A stretch of DNA of 64,000 nucleotides from Pseudomonas sp. ACN8. Lineage in GTDB: Bacteria; Pseudomonadota; Gammaproteobacteria; Pseudomonadales; Pseudomonadaceae. This document shows positions 49,379 to 57,557 of this stretch, piece after piece; position 1 is the stretch's first letter, and each line of letters starts with the position of its first letter. The stretch is taken from the NCBI RefSeq assembly GCF_002303925.1, contig NZ_MRCS01000004.1, positions 1 to 64,000 of the forward strand, in the 5' to 3' direction. A program made the position numbers and the translations under genes. Under the pieces are notes generated by a model. It was not told where the DNA came from, did no database searches, and worked only from the letters and a program-made list of their open reading frames with translations.

Positions 49379-49430
49379 TGACGGGTTGTGGTATCGAGGC
49401 CTGATCAAAGGCTGAGAATGAAGGAAGAAG

Positions 49431-49455
49431 CCCCGACTGGATCGGGGTTTTTTTT
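49431..49455 (+). terminator. Rho-independent terminator of the porin gene
   Basis: Stem CCCCGA / TCGGGG, 5-base loop, eight T residues. Confidence 0.93.
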
Positions 49456-49516
49456 GAATAAAAACGCTGAAACGAAAGACTAATTGCCCCTTATCTATCC
49501 TGGCACCTAAAATTCA

Positions 49517-49541
49517 TGCTATACGCCATTGACGCATAGCA
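49517..49541. promoter_or_regulatory. Palindromic operator of the toxin-antitoxin pair
   Basis: TGCTAT (49517-49522) and ATAGCA (49536-49541) bound an imperfect palindrome with further complementary CG pairs inside, 8 bases before the toxin ATG. It probably binds the downstream XRE antitoxin for autorepression. Confidence 0.65.
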
Positions 49542-49549
49542 GGGATTGC

Positions 49550-49864
49550 ATGATCTTCATCGAGACGCCGATTTTTACCGCTGACCTACCAAGTCATCTG
49601 GGCGATCACGAATATGGAGAATTCCAGCAGCATCTCGCCGAACATCCCGAGGCTGGCGCTTTGATCGAGGGTACTGGCGGGCTTAGAAAAATCCGCTGGG
49701 CCGCGCATGGCAGGGGCAAAAGCGGTGGCGTAAGGGTGATCTACTATCACGTAACCTCTGCTTTTCAGATACGTTTGCTACTGATTTACCGGAAAGGGAT
49801 TCAAGACACCCTTTCGGATAGAGAAAAAGCAGTTCTTTGTGCCATCAATAAAGGATGGAAATAA
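49550..49864 (+). CDS. HigB/RelE-superfamily toxin
   Basis: A 104-residue basic protein: FIETPIFTADLPSHLGDHEYGEFQQHLAEHPEAGALIEGTGGLRKIRWAAHGRGKSGGVRVIYYH in outline, followed by LLLIYRKG. The RKIRW...GKSGGVRVIYY pattern belongs to RelE/HigB-like mRNA interferases of the YgjM/HigA-linked type. The start is ATG 49550 (AGGG upstream). The stop TAA shares a base with the antitoxin ATG. Toxin-first order fits the higBA group. Confidence 0.85.
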   Translation: MIFIETPIFTADLPSHLGDHEYGEFQQHLAEHPEAGALIEGTGGLRKIRWAAHGRGKSGGVRVIYYHVTSAFQIRLLLIYRKGIQDTLSDREKAVLCAINKGWK

Positions 49865-50154
49865 TGGAAAAAAATCTCTTCGATCGTCTTGTTGAAAGCA
49901 TGACGCAGATGGATGAGATCGACCGTGGTGAGCGGCAGCCATCGCGTGAATTCCATGTCGATGCTGCACAGGTCAAAAAAATTCGTCTCGCCACCGGACT
50001 TTCACAGGCCGCGTTTGCCAAGCGAATTGATGTTCCCGTGGGAACGTTACGCAATTGGGAGCAAGGACGTCGTGATCCTGAGGGACCGGCCCGTGCACTG
50101 TTACGAGCGATTCATAACGACCCGAAGCATGTACTTGCAGCGTTGGGTTACTGA
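49864..50154 (+). CDS. HigA-type XRE antitoxin
   Basis: A 96-residue DNA-binding antitoxin. The C-terminal HTH (about 40-90) has VKKIRLATGLSQAAFAKRIDVPVGTLRNWEQGRR, split over two helices. ATG 49864 is preferred over 49855, since AAGGA then has correct spacing. It neutralises the upstream toxin and probably represses the pair at 49517-49541. Confidence 0.88.
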   Translation: MEKNLFDRLVESMTQMDEIDRGERQPSREFHVDAAQVKKIRLATGLSQAAFAKRIDVPVGTLRNWEQGRRDPEGPARALLRAIHNDPKHVLAALGY

Positions 50155-50201
50155 TCAGTCGATTTCAGCTTAATGATTGCGGCGTTTTCAGCCCCGATCA
50201 C

Positions 50202-50235
50202 AAAAAAGCGCGGCCTCCCAAGGCTGCGTTTTTTT
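50202..50235. terminator. Terminator after the toxin-antitoxin pair
   Basis: Stem CGCGGCCT / AGGCTGCG with one G-T pair, A-run before and T-run after. Confidence 0.85.
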
Positions 50236-50421
50236 GTTGGACGCGGATTGCATTGATCCGGATGAGTCTTGCAGTCTTGCCTTCCTAGGTATGCCCTACT
50301 CATTACGCCGCGTAATGAATGAAGTTCCCGCCCCCACCTTTATCCCCTCCCGCCAACCCCATACATTCATCTCCAACGCCTCTCCCATCATCCCGACGGG
50401 AAGGTCACTGGAGTTCCCCTC

Positions 50422-50643
50422 ATGCCTTTCGTAACCGTACGCATCACCCGCGATGGCGTTACCACTGAGCAGAAAGCTCAGGTGATTGCCGAGATCACTG
50501 AAACACTGGAGCGCGTGCTCAATAAACGCCCTGACCTGACCCACATCGTGATCGAAGAAGTCGACACTGATAACTGGGGTTACGCCGGCATCACCACCAC
50601 CCAGTACCGCAAGCAGCTGGCCGAGGCGGAGGGGAAGTCATGA
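50422..50643 (+). CDS. 4-oxalocrotonate tautomerase family protein
   Basis: A 73-residue tautomerase. Pro2, the catalytic N-terminal proline after Met removal, is present (MPFVTVRIT), and the tail HIVIEEVDTDNWGYAGITT is typical. It overlaps the following DsbA-like gene by 4 bases. The substrate is unknown; the cluster with a thiol oxidoreductase and an SDR suggests a small detoxification or catabolic unit. Confidence 0.9.
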   Translation: MPFVTVRITRDGVTTEQKAQVIAEITETLERVLNKRPDLTHIVIEEVDTDNWGYAGITTTQYRKQLAEAEGKS

Positions 50644-51284
50644 CGTCCTCCGTCACCATCGATTTCATTTCCGATGTGGTGTGCCCCTGGTGCGCACTGG
50701 GGGCTACGGCGCTGGAGCAGGCGATCGAGAACGTGGCCGGGGAAGTCTCGGTCGAGCTGACCTACAAGCCGTTCGAGTTGAACCCGAACATGCCGGCCGA
50801 AGGTGAGCAAGCGGTCGAGCACTTGATGCGCAAGTACGGGAGAACGGCCGACGACGTCGCCGCCGGCAAGGCCATGCAGATCGCACGCGGCGAGGCCATC
50901 GGCTTCACGTTCGATCTGGAGAAGCGCACGCACTTCTACAACACCTTCGATGCGCACCGTTTATTGCTGTGGGCGTTGCAGGAAGGGCGGCAGGTCGAGC
51001 TGAAGAAGGTGCTGCTACAGGCCTACTTCAGCGAAGGCCAGAACCCGAGTGATCAATCGACGCTGGTGCGTCTGGCGACTGAAGCGGGGCTGGATGGGGC
51101 AAGTGCACAAGAGGTGCTGGCGTCCGGTGCATTCGCCGATGAGGTGCGGGAGCTTGAAACGTACTACCAGCAGCGCGGCATCAATTCGGTCCCTGCCATG
51201 GTGCTCAACGGTCACCACCTGGTGTCCGGTTCGCAATCGGTCGAGTACTACGAGCAGATGTTGCGACAAATGGCGAACGCCTGA
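50640..51284 (+). CDS. DsbA-family oxidoreductase (FrnE-like)
   Basis: A 214-residue cytosolic thioredoxin-fold protein with DVVCPWCALG, carrying the CPWC redox motif at about residues 14-17. It resembles FrnE, associated with polyketide and stress responses. It is coupled to the tautomerase (ATGA) and followed by the SDR after 44 bases. No signal peptide. Confidence 0.9.
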   Translation: MTSSVTIDFISDVVCPWCALGATALEQAIENVAGEVSVELTYKPFELNPNMPAEGEQAVEHLMRKYGRTADDVAAGKAMQIARGEAIGFTFDLEKRTHFYNTFDAHRLLLWALQEGRQVELKKVLLQAYFSEGQNPSDQSTLVRLATEAGLDGASAQEVLASGAFADEVRELETYYQQRGINSVPAMVLNGHHLVSGSQSVEYYEQMLRQMANA

Positions 51285-51328
51285 TTACAGATTTTCTACC
51301 CCATTCTTTATTGTCAGAGGTCTTCATC

Positions 51329-52039
51329 ATGAGCATTTCGAAAAAAGTCATCGTCATCACCGGCGCGTCCCAGGGTCTCGGCGACGGTATTGTCAAAGCC
51401 TTCCGTGAACTCGGTTACCGGATCGTCGCCACTTCGCGCTCGATCAAGCCGTCCAGCGATCCAGACATCCTCACCGTGGCCGGTGACATCGGCGAGCCGG
51501 AAACCGCCCAGCGCGTCATCCGTGAAGCGATGTCCCGTTTCGGTCGCATCGACACCCTGGTCAACAACGCCGGGATCTTCATCGCCAAACCGTTCACCGC
51601 GTACACCGCAGAAGACTACGCCAATGTGCTGTCGGTGAACGTCAATGGCTTCTTCTACATCACCCAACTCGCCATCGCCGAGATGGAAAAGCAAGGCAGC
51701 GGCCACGTCGTCAACATCACCACCAGCTTGGTGGACCACGCCATCGACGGCGTGCCTTCGGTACTGGCTTCGCTGACCAAGGGCGGCCTCAACGCGGCAA
51801 CCAAATCCCTGGCCATCGAATACGCCAAGCGCGGGATCCGGGTTAACGCAGTCAGCCCGGGCATCATCAAGACCCCGATGCACGGCGAAGAAACCCACGC
51901 TGCGCTGGGCAATCTGCACCCGGTCGGGCACATGGGCGAGATCGATGATATTGCGCAAGCGGTCGTGTATCTGGATGGTGCCAAGTTCGTCACTGGCGAA
52001 ATCCTGCATGTGGATGGTGGGCAGAGCGCGGGGCACTGA
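51329..52039 (+). CDS. SDR-family protein lacking the catalytic tyrosine
   Basis: A 236-residue SDR with cofactor motif TGASQGLGDGI, NNAG and serine in NITTSLVDH. At the expected YxxxK site the sequence is ASLTK (within SVLASLTKGGL), so the Lys remains but the Tyr is Ala. The rest of the fold looks intact. AGAGG precedes ATG 51329. It may have changed chemistry or a non-catalytic role. It closes the tautomerase-DsbA-SDR group, and a terminator follows. Confidence 0.88.
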   Translation: MSISKKVIVITGASQGLGDGIVKAFRELGYRIVATSRSIKPSSDPDILTVAGDIGEPETAQRVIREAMSRFGRIDTLVNNAGIFIAKPFTAYTAEDYANVLSVNVNGFFYITQLAIAEMEKQGSGHVVNITTSLVDHAIDGVPSVLASLTKGGLNAATKSLAIEYAKRGIRVNAVSPGIIKTPMHGEETHAALGNLHPVGHMGEIDDIAQAVVYLDGAKFVTGEILHVDGGQSAGH

Positions 52040-52067
52040 AAGCGGTTTTTCAAAGCTCGGAAACGAG

Positions 52068-52100
52068 AAAGCCCCTGCATTTCTGCAGGGGCTTTGTTTT
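52068..52100 (+). terminator. Rho-independent terminator of the SDR gene
   Basis: Stem AAAGCCCCTGCA / TGCAGGGGCTTT with a 4-base loop, followed by GTTTT. It is the last core-type element before the island. Confidence 0.93.
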
Positions 52101-52585
52101 GTATGGTGCGGCACCAGACGAACGGTATGTTTCTGCGGGGCTAGGTTTTTCGGGCGTCTGGAGTTCGCTGGAAAATTCGGCGTACCCCAACTAGTAACTA
52201 TAAATAAATCAGCTAGTTATGGCGCTAGGTGGAATCGAATTCGGGATTTTTTAGATGTGAGCACATTGTCGGTCTGTAAGTAATTCAGAGCCGCATACGA
52301 ATGGTAAACCCCCCTGAATTTGAACGTTGTCAATCATCTCTTTCGTAGAGAATAGGCAGAAATCCGCCAAAAGCTGCCGTGGCGACAGGCAGCAGACGGC
52401 CAATAACGGACGTTCACCGATGTTCCGTTTGGGTTGATCGCCGCCCTTCATTTTAGGCGGTAATCATGGCTCTCGGAATTCACTAACATGTTGAATCCCT
52501 TCCCGCTCGGGCCTAAGTCCAGGCTCAGGCCCGAAGATGACCTACTTTCACAAAAACCGAATTTCAACATTGATGGAACTGAATA
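52101..52585. other. Left island boundary region with candidate att sites
   Basis: No gene recognised. TGGTGCGGCACCAG at 52104-52117 resembles the tRNA-Thr 3' end TGGTGCCGGCACCAG less one base. GGAATCGAATTCGGGA at 52231-52246 matches 14 of 16 bases of the tRNA T-arm copy at 62417-62432. Either may be a decayed island att site. At 52370-52440 lies a dispersed repeat with GGCGACAGGCAGCAGACGGCC. Confidence 0.45.
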
Positions 52586-53065
52586 ATGACAAGGATTAAA
52601 TTTTCCACCCTCGCACTGACGTTGCTCTTCGCACTTTCAAACGGAGTGTCCGCTGAAACGCGCTCACATCGGGACGCCCAGATTTTCGTCAACCAGGCAC
52701 AGATTGGTCGAAACCTTCCCGGAATAGCACTATCGGTCGCGAAGCAGTCGGTGACCTTTACGACGATCGCCGCCAAGCTGGGACGTGTAGATGCGTCTAC
52801 AGCGGTATCGAAAGAGATCAACGCATTGCTGCCGAAGTATCAATCCAAGTGGGATGAAAACATCGCGCAAGCATTTGAAAAATTGTTCTCTCAAGAGGAA
52901 TTGTCTTCGCTCGCATCGGAAGGTCGAGCATCAAAGTACGCGGCGAAAGTCAGAGAGCAACAAGACAAAATTGGTTTGGAGATGGAGTCGAGTTCCAAAC
53001 CAATCCTGAACGACCTGGTCTCCGAAGCCCTCAACGCTGTGTTGTCCAAGCCCCCCTTGGAATAA
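52586..53065 (+). CDS. Secreted hypothetical protein
   Basis: A 159-residue protein with a signal peptide (KFSTLALTLLFALSNGVSA, cleavage before ETRSHRD). The mature part is helical and polar, with several Lys/Glu pairs and LASEGRASKYAAKVREQQDKIG near the end. It has no cysteines or membrane helix after the signal. It should be periplasmic. I do not recognise the family. It is the first gene inside the island. Confidence 0.8.
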   Translation: MTRIKFSTLALTLLFALSNGVSAETRSHRDAQIFVNQAQIGRNLPGIALSVAKQSVTFTTIAAKLGRVDASTAVSKEINALLPKYQSKWDENIAQAFEKLFSQEELSSLASEGRASKYAAKVREQQDKIGLEMESSSKPILNDLVSEALNAVLSKPPLE

Positions 53066-53364
53066 GCGTTCTGTAATTGAAACTATCGACTGGCCTTTCA
53101 AACGACGGGCAGCTTTGGGTCGGTATCTGCCCTTCGCGACAGACAGCAACCGGCCAGGAGCAGACTGCCTGCTCTATAAATAAATGCGTCCCCTTTTCGG
53201 TCCAAGGATTGGGCGAATGGAGTGGAGGTCGATGACGCAGCTGGTGAGCGCAGCAGTGATAATTTCAGATAGCCATTATTGATAGGTATCGCTACGCTCA
53301 ACCTATCTTACGGACTCACAACCAACCTAGACAACAGCTGATAGCCCCCCACAAAAACCCACGC
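53066..53364. other. Leader region of the AvcD-like gene
   Basis: It contains the left arm of the flanking inverted repeat (53138-53202), a dispersed GGCAGC-type repeat (about 53095-53160), and a hairpin GATAGGT / ACCTATC (53281-53287 and 53301-53307). In Vibrio a small RNA that inhibits AvcD is encoded just upstream of avcD; a similar RNA could lie here, but I cannot show one. Confidence 0.4.
53138..53202. repeat. Left arm of inverted repeat around the AvcD-like gene
   Basis: It pairs with 55267-55331; about 55 of 66 aligned positions agree after reverse complementing, with two single-base gaps. The strongest part is AATAAAT.CGTCCCC.TTTCGGTC. Confidence 0.85.
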
Positions 53365-55206
53365 ATGGAAAACCATATGTCAGAACTTTCAGGAAACCCA
53401 TCATCCAGAGCTATTGGAAGCGTTTACAAAGAGAATAAAAGATTTGTTGTAATTGGTTTGACGGGAAGAACTGGTTCAGGCTGCTCTACATCAGCAGAAA
53501 TTCTTTGTAGTGCCTCCATTGAGCTCCCAGAGAATGCCTATTCCGGAATCACAAATAATGAGCTCAGAAAACATCGAATAATCAAAAAATTTATTGAGCA
53601 CCGATGGCAGCCGTTTAAGTGTCTTCAAGTTAGAACGGTCATAACCAGATACATTCTTGCACTAAATTTTCCAGAATTTTGCCGCTTTATTTCTGACGTA
53701 ATGTCTAGAGATATACATAAAACTTCCGAAATCATGAGAGAAATAAAAGAAGAATACGACGATCTTCATATCGAAATATCGGAGTATCTTAGGAGCCCTG
53801 AAAACACACTTGACGAAATAGAAGCTAAGCAAGAATTTGCTTTCGATCTTTACTTCAAAAGATTACCAATTTTCTCAAACAAAATACGAGAAGCCCTAAA
53901 AAATATCTCGATAGATGCATACACAAAAATATACCAGAGTGCAGGCGACAACATTCGAGCATCAGGGCAGGTAAACAGCTCTAAATTTGACGACTCAAAA
54001 GTATTTCATTTTCCAAGAACTATAAACAAAATAATAAAATCCGCACACCATGTAGCCCGAAAAAATAATGAGTCCTGCTTCATTGTGATTGACGCCATTA
54101 GAAATCCATACGAAGCAATATTTTTCAAAGAGCGTTACGCTGGTTTTTATCTAGTATCAATAAACACAGAAAATGACAACAGACTAGCCCACCTCCGCAG
54201 CACACACAAATTTTCTGAATCCCAAATAAAAGAGCTTGATGAAAAAGAGTACCCAAGCAAACTTGCCGGGTATAGCAAATTTATCTCACAAAACATACAA
54301 AAATGCATAGAAATATCCGACATACACATACACAATCCTAGAAAAGAACAGTTCAATAACGTTGAGCTTAAATGCCAGCTTGCCTGGTATATTTCTTTAA
54401 TACAGCACCCAGGCTTGGTGATGCCAACATCTTTAGAAAGCTGCATGCAAATTGCTTACACGGTGAAGCAAAGTTCTGGCTGCATATCAAGACAGGTGGG
54501 GGCAGCTGTAACTGACGAGGAATTCTCTGTCAAGTCAGTTGGATGGAACAACACGCCACAAGGGCAAGTACCATGCCTTCTCAGAAATGCCGAAGACTTA
54601 CTGCTTGGCCAGGACACTTATGCATACAGCGAGTATGAAAGAAATGATAGTAAATTCAGGGAGGTTTTACATGGGAAATTTGACAAGCTAAGAAAATCAC
54701 CCCTATTGGAAGGTCGCAATTTATCTTTTTGCTTTAAAGACATGCAAAATGAAATAGACGGGGAAAAAAACCAAGTTCACACACGCTCACTACACGCGGA
54801 AGAGAATGCATTCCTTCAGATTTCAAAACATGGCGGAATGAAGCTTAGGAACGGGATACTATTTACTACAGCCAGCCCATGCGAACTCTGCTCCAAGAAA
54901 GCCTACCAACTTGGAATCAGCAAAATTGTATTCATTGATCCATACCCTGGAATTGCCACCCGACATACTCTATTAGTAGGGGACAACAGTCCAGAATTAC
55001 AACTTTACAGGGGCGCAGTTGGCAGAGCATACCACCAGCTTTACCAGCCAATAATGCCCTACAAGGATGAGCTTGAAACGCTGTTGTCAATTCCCGGCAA
55101 CGCAAACAAAAAAGCTATTCGGACAAAGATGCTAGAAAAAGAAAACCTAGAATTACGAGAGGAGCTTGAGCGACTAAAAATCCAACTAGATAGCCTTAGT
55201 AAATAA
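53365..55206 (+). CDS. avcD: AvcD-like anti-phage dCTP/dCMP deaminase
   Basis: A 613-residue two-domain protein. The N-terminal part has a P-loop, GLTGRTGSGCST at about 31-42, in a nucleoside-kinase-like NTPase domain. The C-terminal part is a zinc deaminase: HAE at 477-479 and PCELC at 505-509, completing a cytidine/deoxycytidylate deaminase site. This order matches AvcD, which depletes dC nucleotides during phage infection. A coiled tail (KENLELREELERLKIQLDSL) is added. The gene is visibly AT-rich and is alone between inverted repeats. The start may be 53365 or ATG 53377. Confidence 0.85.
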   Translation: MENHMSELSGNPSSRAIGSVYKENKRFVVIGLTGRTGSGCSTSAEILCSASIELPENAYSGITNNELRKHRIIKKFIEHRWQPFKCLQVRTVITRYILALNFPEFCRFISDVMSRDIHKTSEIMREIKEEYDDLHIEISEYLRSPENTLDEIEAKQEFAFDLYFKRLPIFSNKIREALKNISIDAYTKIYQSAGDNIRASGQVNSSKFDDSKVFHFPRTINKIIKSAHHVARKNNESCFIVIDAIRNPYEAIFFKERYAGFYLVSINTENDNRLAHLRSTHKFSESQIKELDEKEYPSKLAGYSKFISQNIQKCIEISDIHIHNPRKEQFNNVELKCQLAWYISLIQHPGLVMPTSLESCMQIAYTVKQSSGCISRQVGAAVTDEEFSVKSVGWNNTPQGQVPCLLRNAEDLLLGQDTYAYSEYERNDSKFREVLHGKFDKLRKSPLLEGRNLSFCFKDMQNEIDGEKNQVHTRSLHAEENAFLQISKHGGMKLRNGILFTTASPCELCSKKAYQLGISKIVFIDPYPGIATRHTLLVGDNSPELQLYRGAVGRAYHQLYQPIMPYKDELETLLSIPGNANKKAIRTKMLEKENLELREELERLKIQLDSLSK

Positions 55207-55266
55207 AAATAATCCCCATATAACCATGAGTGAGGTGGGGAAAACGAGCCGGTAAAGAGCGGTAAA

Positions 55267-55331
55267 GACCGAAAGGGGACGGATTTATTAATAGGGCAGG
55301 CAGTCCGCTTTTGGCCGAATAGCTGCCTGTC
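55267..55331. repeat. Right arm of inverted repeat around the AvcD-like gene
   Basis: Partner of 53138-53202. It begins 60 bases after the gene end. The arm includes GGCAGGCAGTCCGCTTTTGGCC, related to other dispersed repeats in the island. Confidence 0.85.
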
Positions 55332-55445
55332 ATCATGGCAGCCTTTGGACTAATCAGCGCCAGGCGCTCGGCGTTGGAGTCTGTCCTGGCAGCGCTTCAC
55401 CGCGCTTTTACTATACGGCTCGCGCGGTGCCCGACAGACGTAGAT

Positions 55446-56291
55446 CTAGAAGCTTGTTGATATCTCTATATTGTGAATTCCAATATATTCAATGAGCTTG
55501 CGGTAAGACTTCAGGAGGGTAGCCCTGTTGGACCAGTTATTTTCCTCATCCCGCACTTTCGGATTAATAAAGGTTCCATTGCCATTGATGAGGTGCTCGC
55601 TATTTTCCAAGCATAATTTGGTATGATCCCAATCATCTTCAAATACTGCGTTGAAGGAGGATAGAAAATCAGATATTAATTGATTTAGTTCTGTATGTGT
55701 TTTAAATCCACCAGATTTTTGGATCGCTAGCGCTCGTGATAAATTCAATATTTCTTCGAGCACTTCACGCTCGGTGCGAACATCGGATTTGTTTTCACTG
55801 GCTGATGATTCCTGCTTGATTATCTCTCTAACCTGCTCTTCTAGTGCGGGCCAGAATGTTTCAAATACGGTATGCAGAACTGTCTCTTCTAGTTTGTTTT
55901 CCTTGTTTGCCTTATTGAGATCAGAAACAAGCCGCTTAAAGTCTGATTTGTTGAAGAGTGTGGTCTGAAACTGCGTCAAGGGACCATTGATGTCAGAATT
56001 ATCGAGCCCAATCAAAATAGGGCATACCAATGACTGTTCAACCTTCTTTGAAATCGCTCCCGCTTCAAACATAAGCCATTGGCTGAATAAATTCTCTCTG
56101 GTTACGCAAAAAATCCCAGCCATAGAATCGTCTAGCTCCCTAGCTATGTCCGATGACCACCGCGTACCTTTTTCAATGTCGCTCGGTGTGAAATATGGCT
56201 TTACCGTTTGCAACACTGTCGGTAGCCAATTCCTAATGGCTTCTGCTACTTTTTTACTCGTGTCACCCGACCAACTTATAAATACTTTCAT
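55446..56291 (-). CDS. TIR-domain protein
   Basis: A 281-residue cytosolic protein. Residues 1-130 form a TIR-like domain: MKVFISWSGDTSKKVAEAI at the first strand, TPSDIEKGTRWSSDIARELDDS, and WLMFEAGAI, whose W72 and E76 make the WxxxE motif with the likely NADase glutamate. The rest (about 150-281) is helical with no recognised domain. Bacterial TIR proteins often deplete NAD or make signals in phage defence. No Thoeris or other partner lies beside it. It converges on the AvcD-like gene. Confidence 0.85.
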   Translation of the reverse strand: MKVFISWSGDTSKKVAEAIRNWLPTVLQTVKPYFTPSDIEKGTRWSSDIARELDDSMAGIFCVTRENLFSQWLMFEAGAISKKVEQSLVCPILIGLDNSDINGPLTQFQTTLFNKSDFKRLVSDLNKANKENKLEETVLHTVFETFWPALEEQVREIIKQESSASENKSDVRTEREVLEEILNLSRALAIQKSGGFKTHTELNQLISDFLSSFNAVFEDDWDHTKLCLENSEHLINGNGTFINPKVRDEENNWSNRATLLKSYRKLIEYIGIHNIEISTSF

Positions 56292-56684
56292 AGCGACTCA
56301 TCTTCGAAGTAAAAAATCTAAAAATAGTTGTAATAGCAACATGTGAAAACTCACGGCTGCTCAGCCGAGCTGGATTTTGCGTGGAAATGGGACTTTCAGT
56401 CCAGCACTTGGCTCCAATCGCGCTTAAAAACGTTTGCAAAGCTTTGGCCGGAAGCCGCCGGAGGCACAAAACTGTGCCGAGGTGGCGCGCTACAATTGCC
56501 GCGTGAGCAATGCAAGTTTGTCCTTTACTGGCCGACGAGCCGAGAAGCTGATTCTAACCGCGGCTTTTTTGGCCGATTTCTGTCAGTCGCGATGGGCAGC
56601 AACTAGCCGATTGCTGCCTGCTATGAAAGTCCCAAAAAGATTCATAACTGCCAGTCAGTTGCGTTTGCAGAGCCAGAGGCGATT
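56292..56684. other. Intergenic region with dispersed repeats
   Basis: No convincing gene. About 56545-56630 holds two facing copies of a repeat, GGCCGATTTCTGTCAGTCGC and GCCGATTGCTGCCTGC, around GGGCAGC. The TIR promoter should lie at 56292-56350. Confidence 0.45.
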
Positions 56685-56846
56685 CTAGGCCTGCCGTAGT
56701 CGCATAATTGCGTCTGTAATCGCTTTTGCATTTGTGTCCAGGGTTTCCATGGCCGCGACCGCGTTATCTGCAACACTCTCTACGCCATTCTCTGAAAGCC
56801 ACTTAGTGATCTCTTCTATCGCCGCATTGCATCCTGACCCATCGCC
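56685..56846 (-). pseudogene. Possible decayed small gene or gene fragment
   Basis: A frame without a good start codon gives AAIEEITKWLSENGVESV, then ADNAVAAMETLDTNAKAITD and AIMRLRQA. The amino-acid mix and helix pattern look like true coding sequence. ATG 56839 (GGTCAGGATGCA) lies out of frame, so a one-base shift may have broken a gene of about 50 codons. It sits 14 bases after the nuclease gene stop. No known homologue. Confidence 0.4.
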
Positions 56847-56860
56847 CTACGTGAGGGGGA

Positions 56861-57523
56861 TCAAAGCTTCTTGGCTGCCATCATGATCTTGTAATTGTGC
56901 TTCCATTCTTTTTCGATCATGAGGTTTTCAAAACCGCCGGTACGGAATAGGTCGAGTGATGCGTCATCCAGGCAGGCGGGCCAGTTTTCGAAGGTTACCT
57001 GTTTTGCCTCACCCTCTGTCCAGATATCGACCAGTACGATGGCGTACCGGTGTTCAATTTTCAACTTGCCTAATCCTAGCTCCAGTGTGGCGTGATGGGC
57101 CTGATATGACATCCGCTGGATATCATGTATGGTTTCAGCGATTTTTTTGTTGAGGTTGGAAAATCTCTTGGCTTCAATTAGAAAGCAGCTTTTCGTGGTG
57201 GGGTCAAAAACGATTGCATCAAGGTGCAGTTTTTCCTCGGAGCACAATGGAGCCTCAAACCACGCAAATGCGTCCTTGCCTAATACGTTCTCCAATGCCC
57301 TTACGAAATTATTGGTCAGGTTTCTCTCGGTGAAACCGGTGCTTTTATGCGCAGGGTAATAGTTGTTCAGGATTTGGCGATATTTGCACATGGTTTGATC
57401 GAATGCCGCCATCAGCGAATTTTCAATTTCGCGAATCATATTTTTTCTACTCAACGCATTGTGGGATTGCTGCAAAGCAAGTCTGAGAGCGGAATCATCA
57501 TGTGTCCGCCGCTCGATTCCCAT
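56861..57523 (-). CDS. PD-(D/E)XK nuclease-like protein
   Basis: A 220-residue protein with a PD-(D/E)XK-type core: LHLDAIVFDPTTKSCFLIEAKRF, where D102 and E117-x-K119 form the metal site. The N-terminal part (about 25-85) is helical: MIREIENSLMAAFDQTM and ERNLTNNFVRALENVLG. The start is ATG 57523, because AGAGGT lies 6 bases upstream; the frame to 57742 is a shadow of the divergent gene. Only 34 bases separate it from the divergent PLD-like gene. Possible restriction or defence role; I do not recognise a named family. Confidence 0.75.
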   Translation of the reverse strand: MGIERRTHDDSALRLALQQSHNALSRKNMIREIENSLMAAFDQTMCKYRQILNNYYPAHKSTGFTERNLTNNFVRALENVLGKDAFAWFEAPLCSEEKLHLDAIVFDPTTKSCFLIEAKRFSNLNKKIAETIHDIQRMSYQAHHATLELGLGKLKIEHRYAIVLVDIWTEGEAKQVTFENWPACLDDASLDLFRTGGFENLMIEKEWKHNYKIMMAAKKL

Positions 57524-57557
57524 GATGCACCTCTGACTGCTAGGAAAGGAGTACTTG

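Noticed and set aside
48065..49408. 447-codon minus-strand frame opposite the porin
   Set aside because: Shadow frame; the porin has a signal peptide and family motifs.
52204..52250. Second tRNA gene at the left boundary
   Set aside because: Only a T-arm-like piece is present; no acceptor, D or anticodon arms can be folded.
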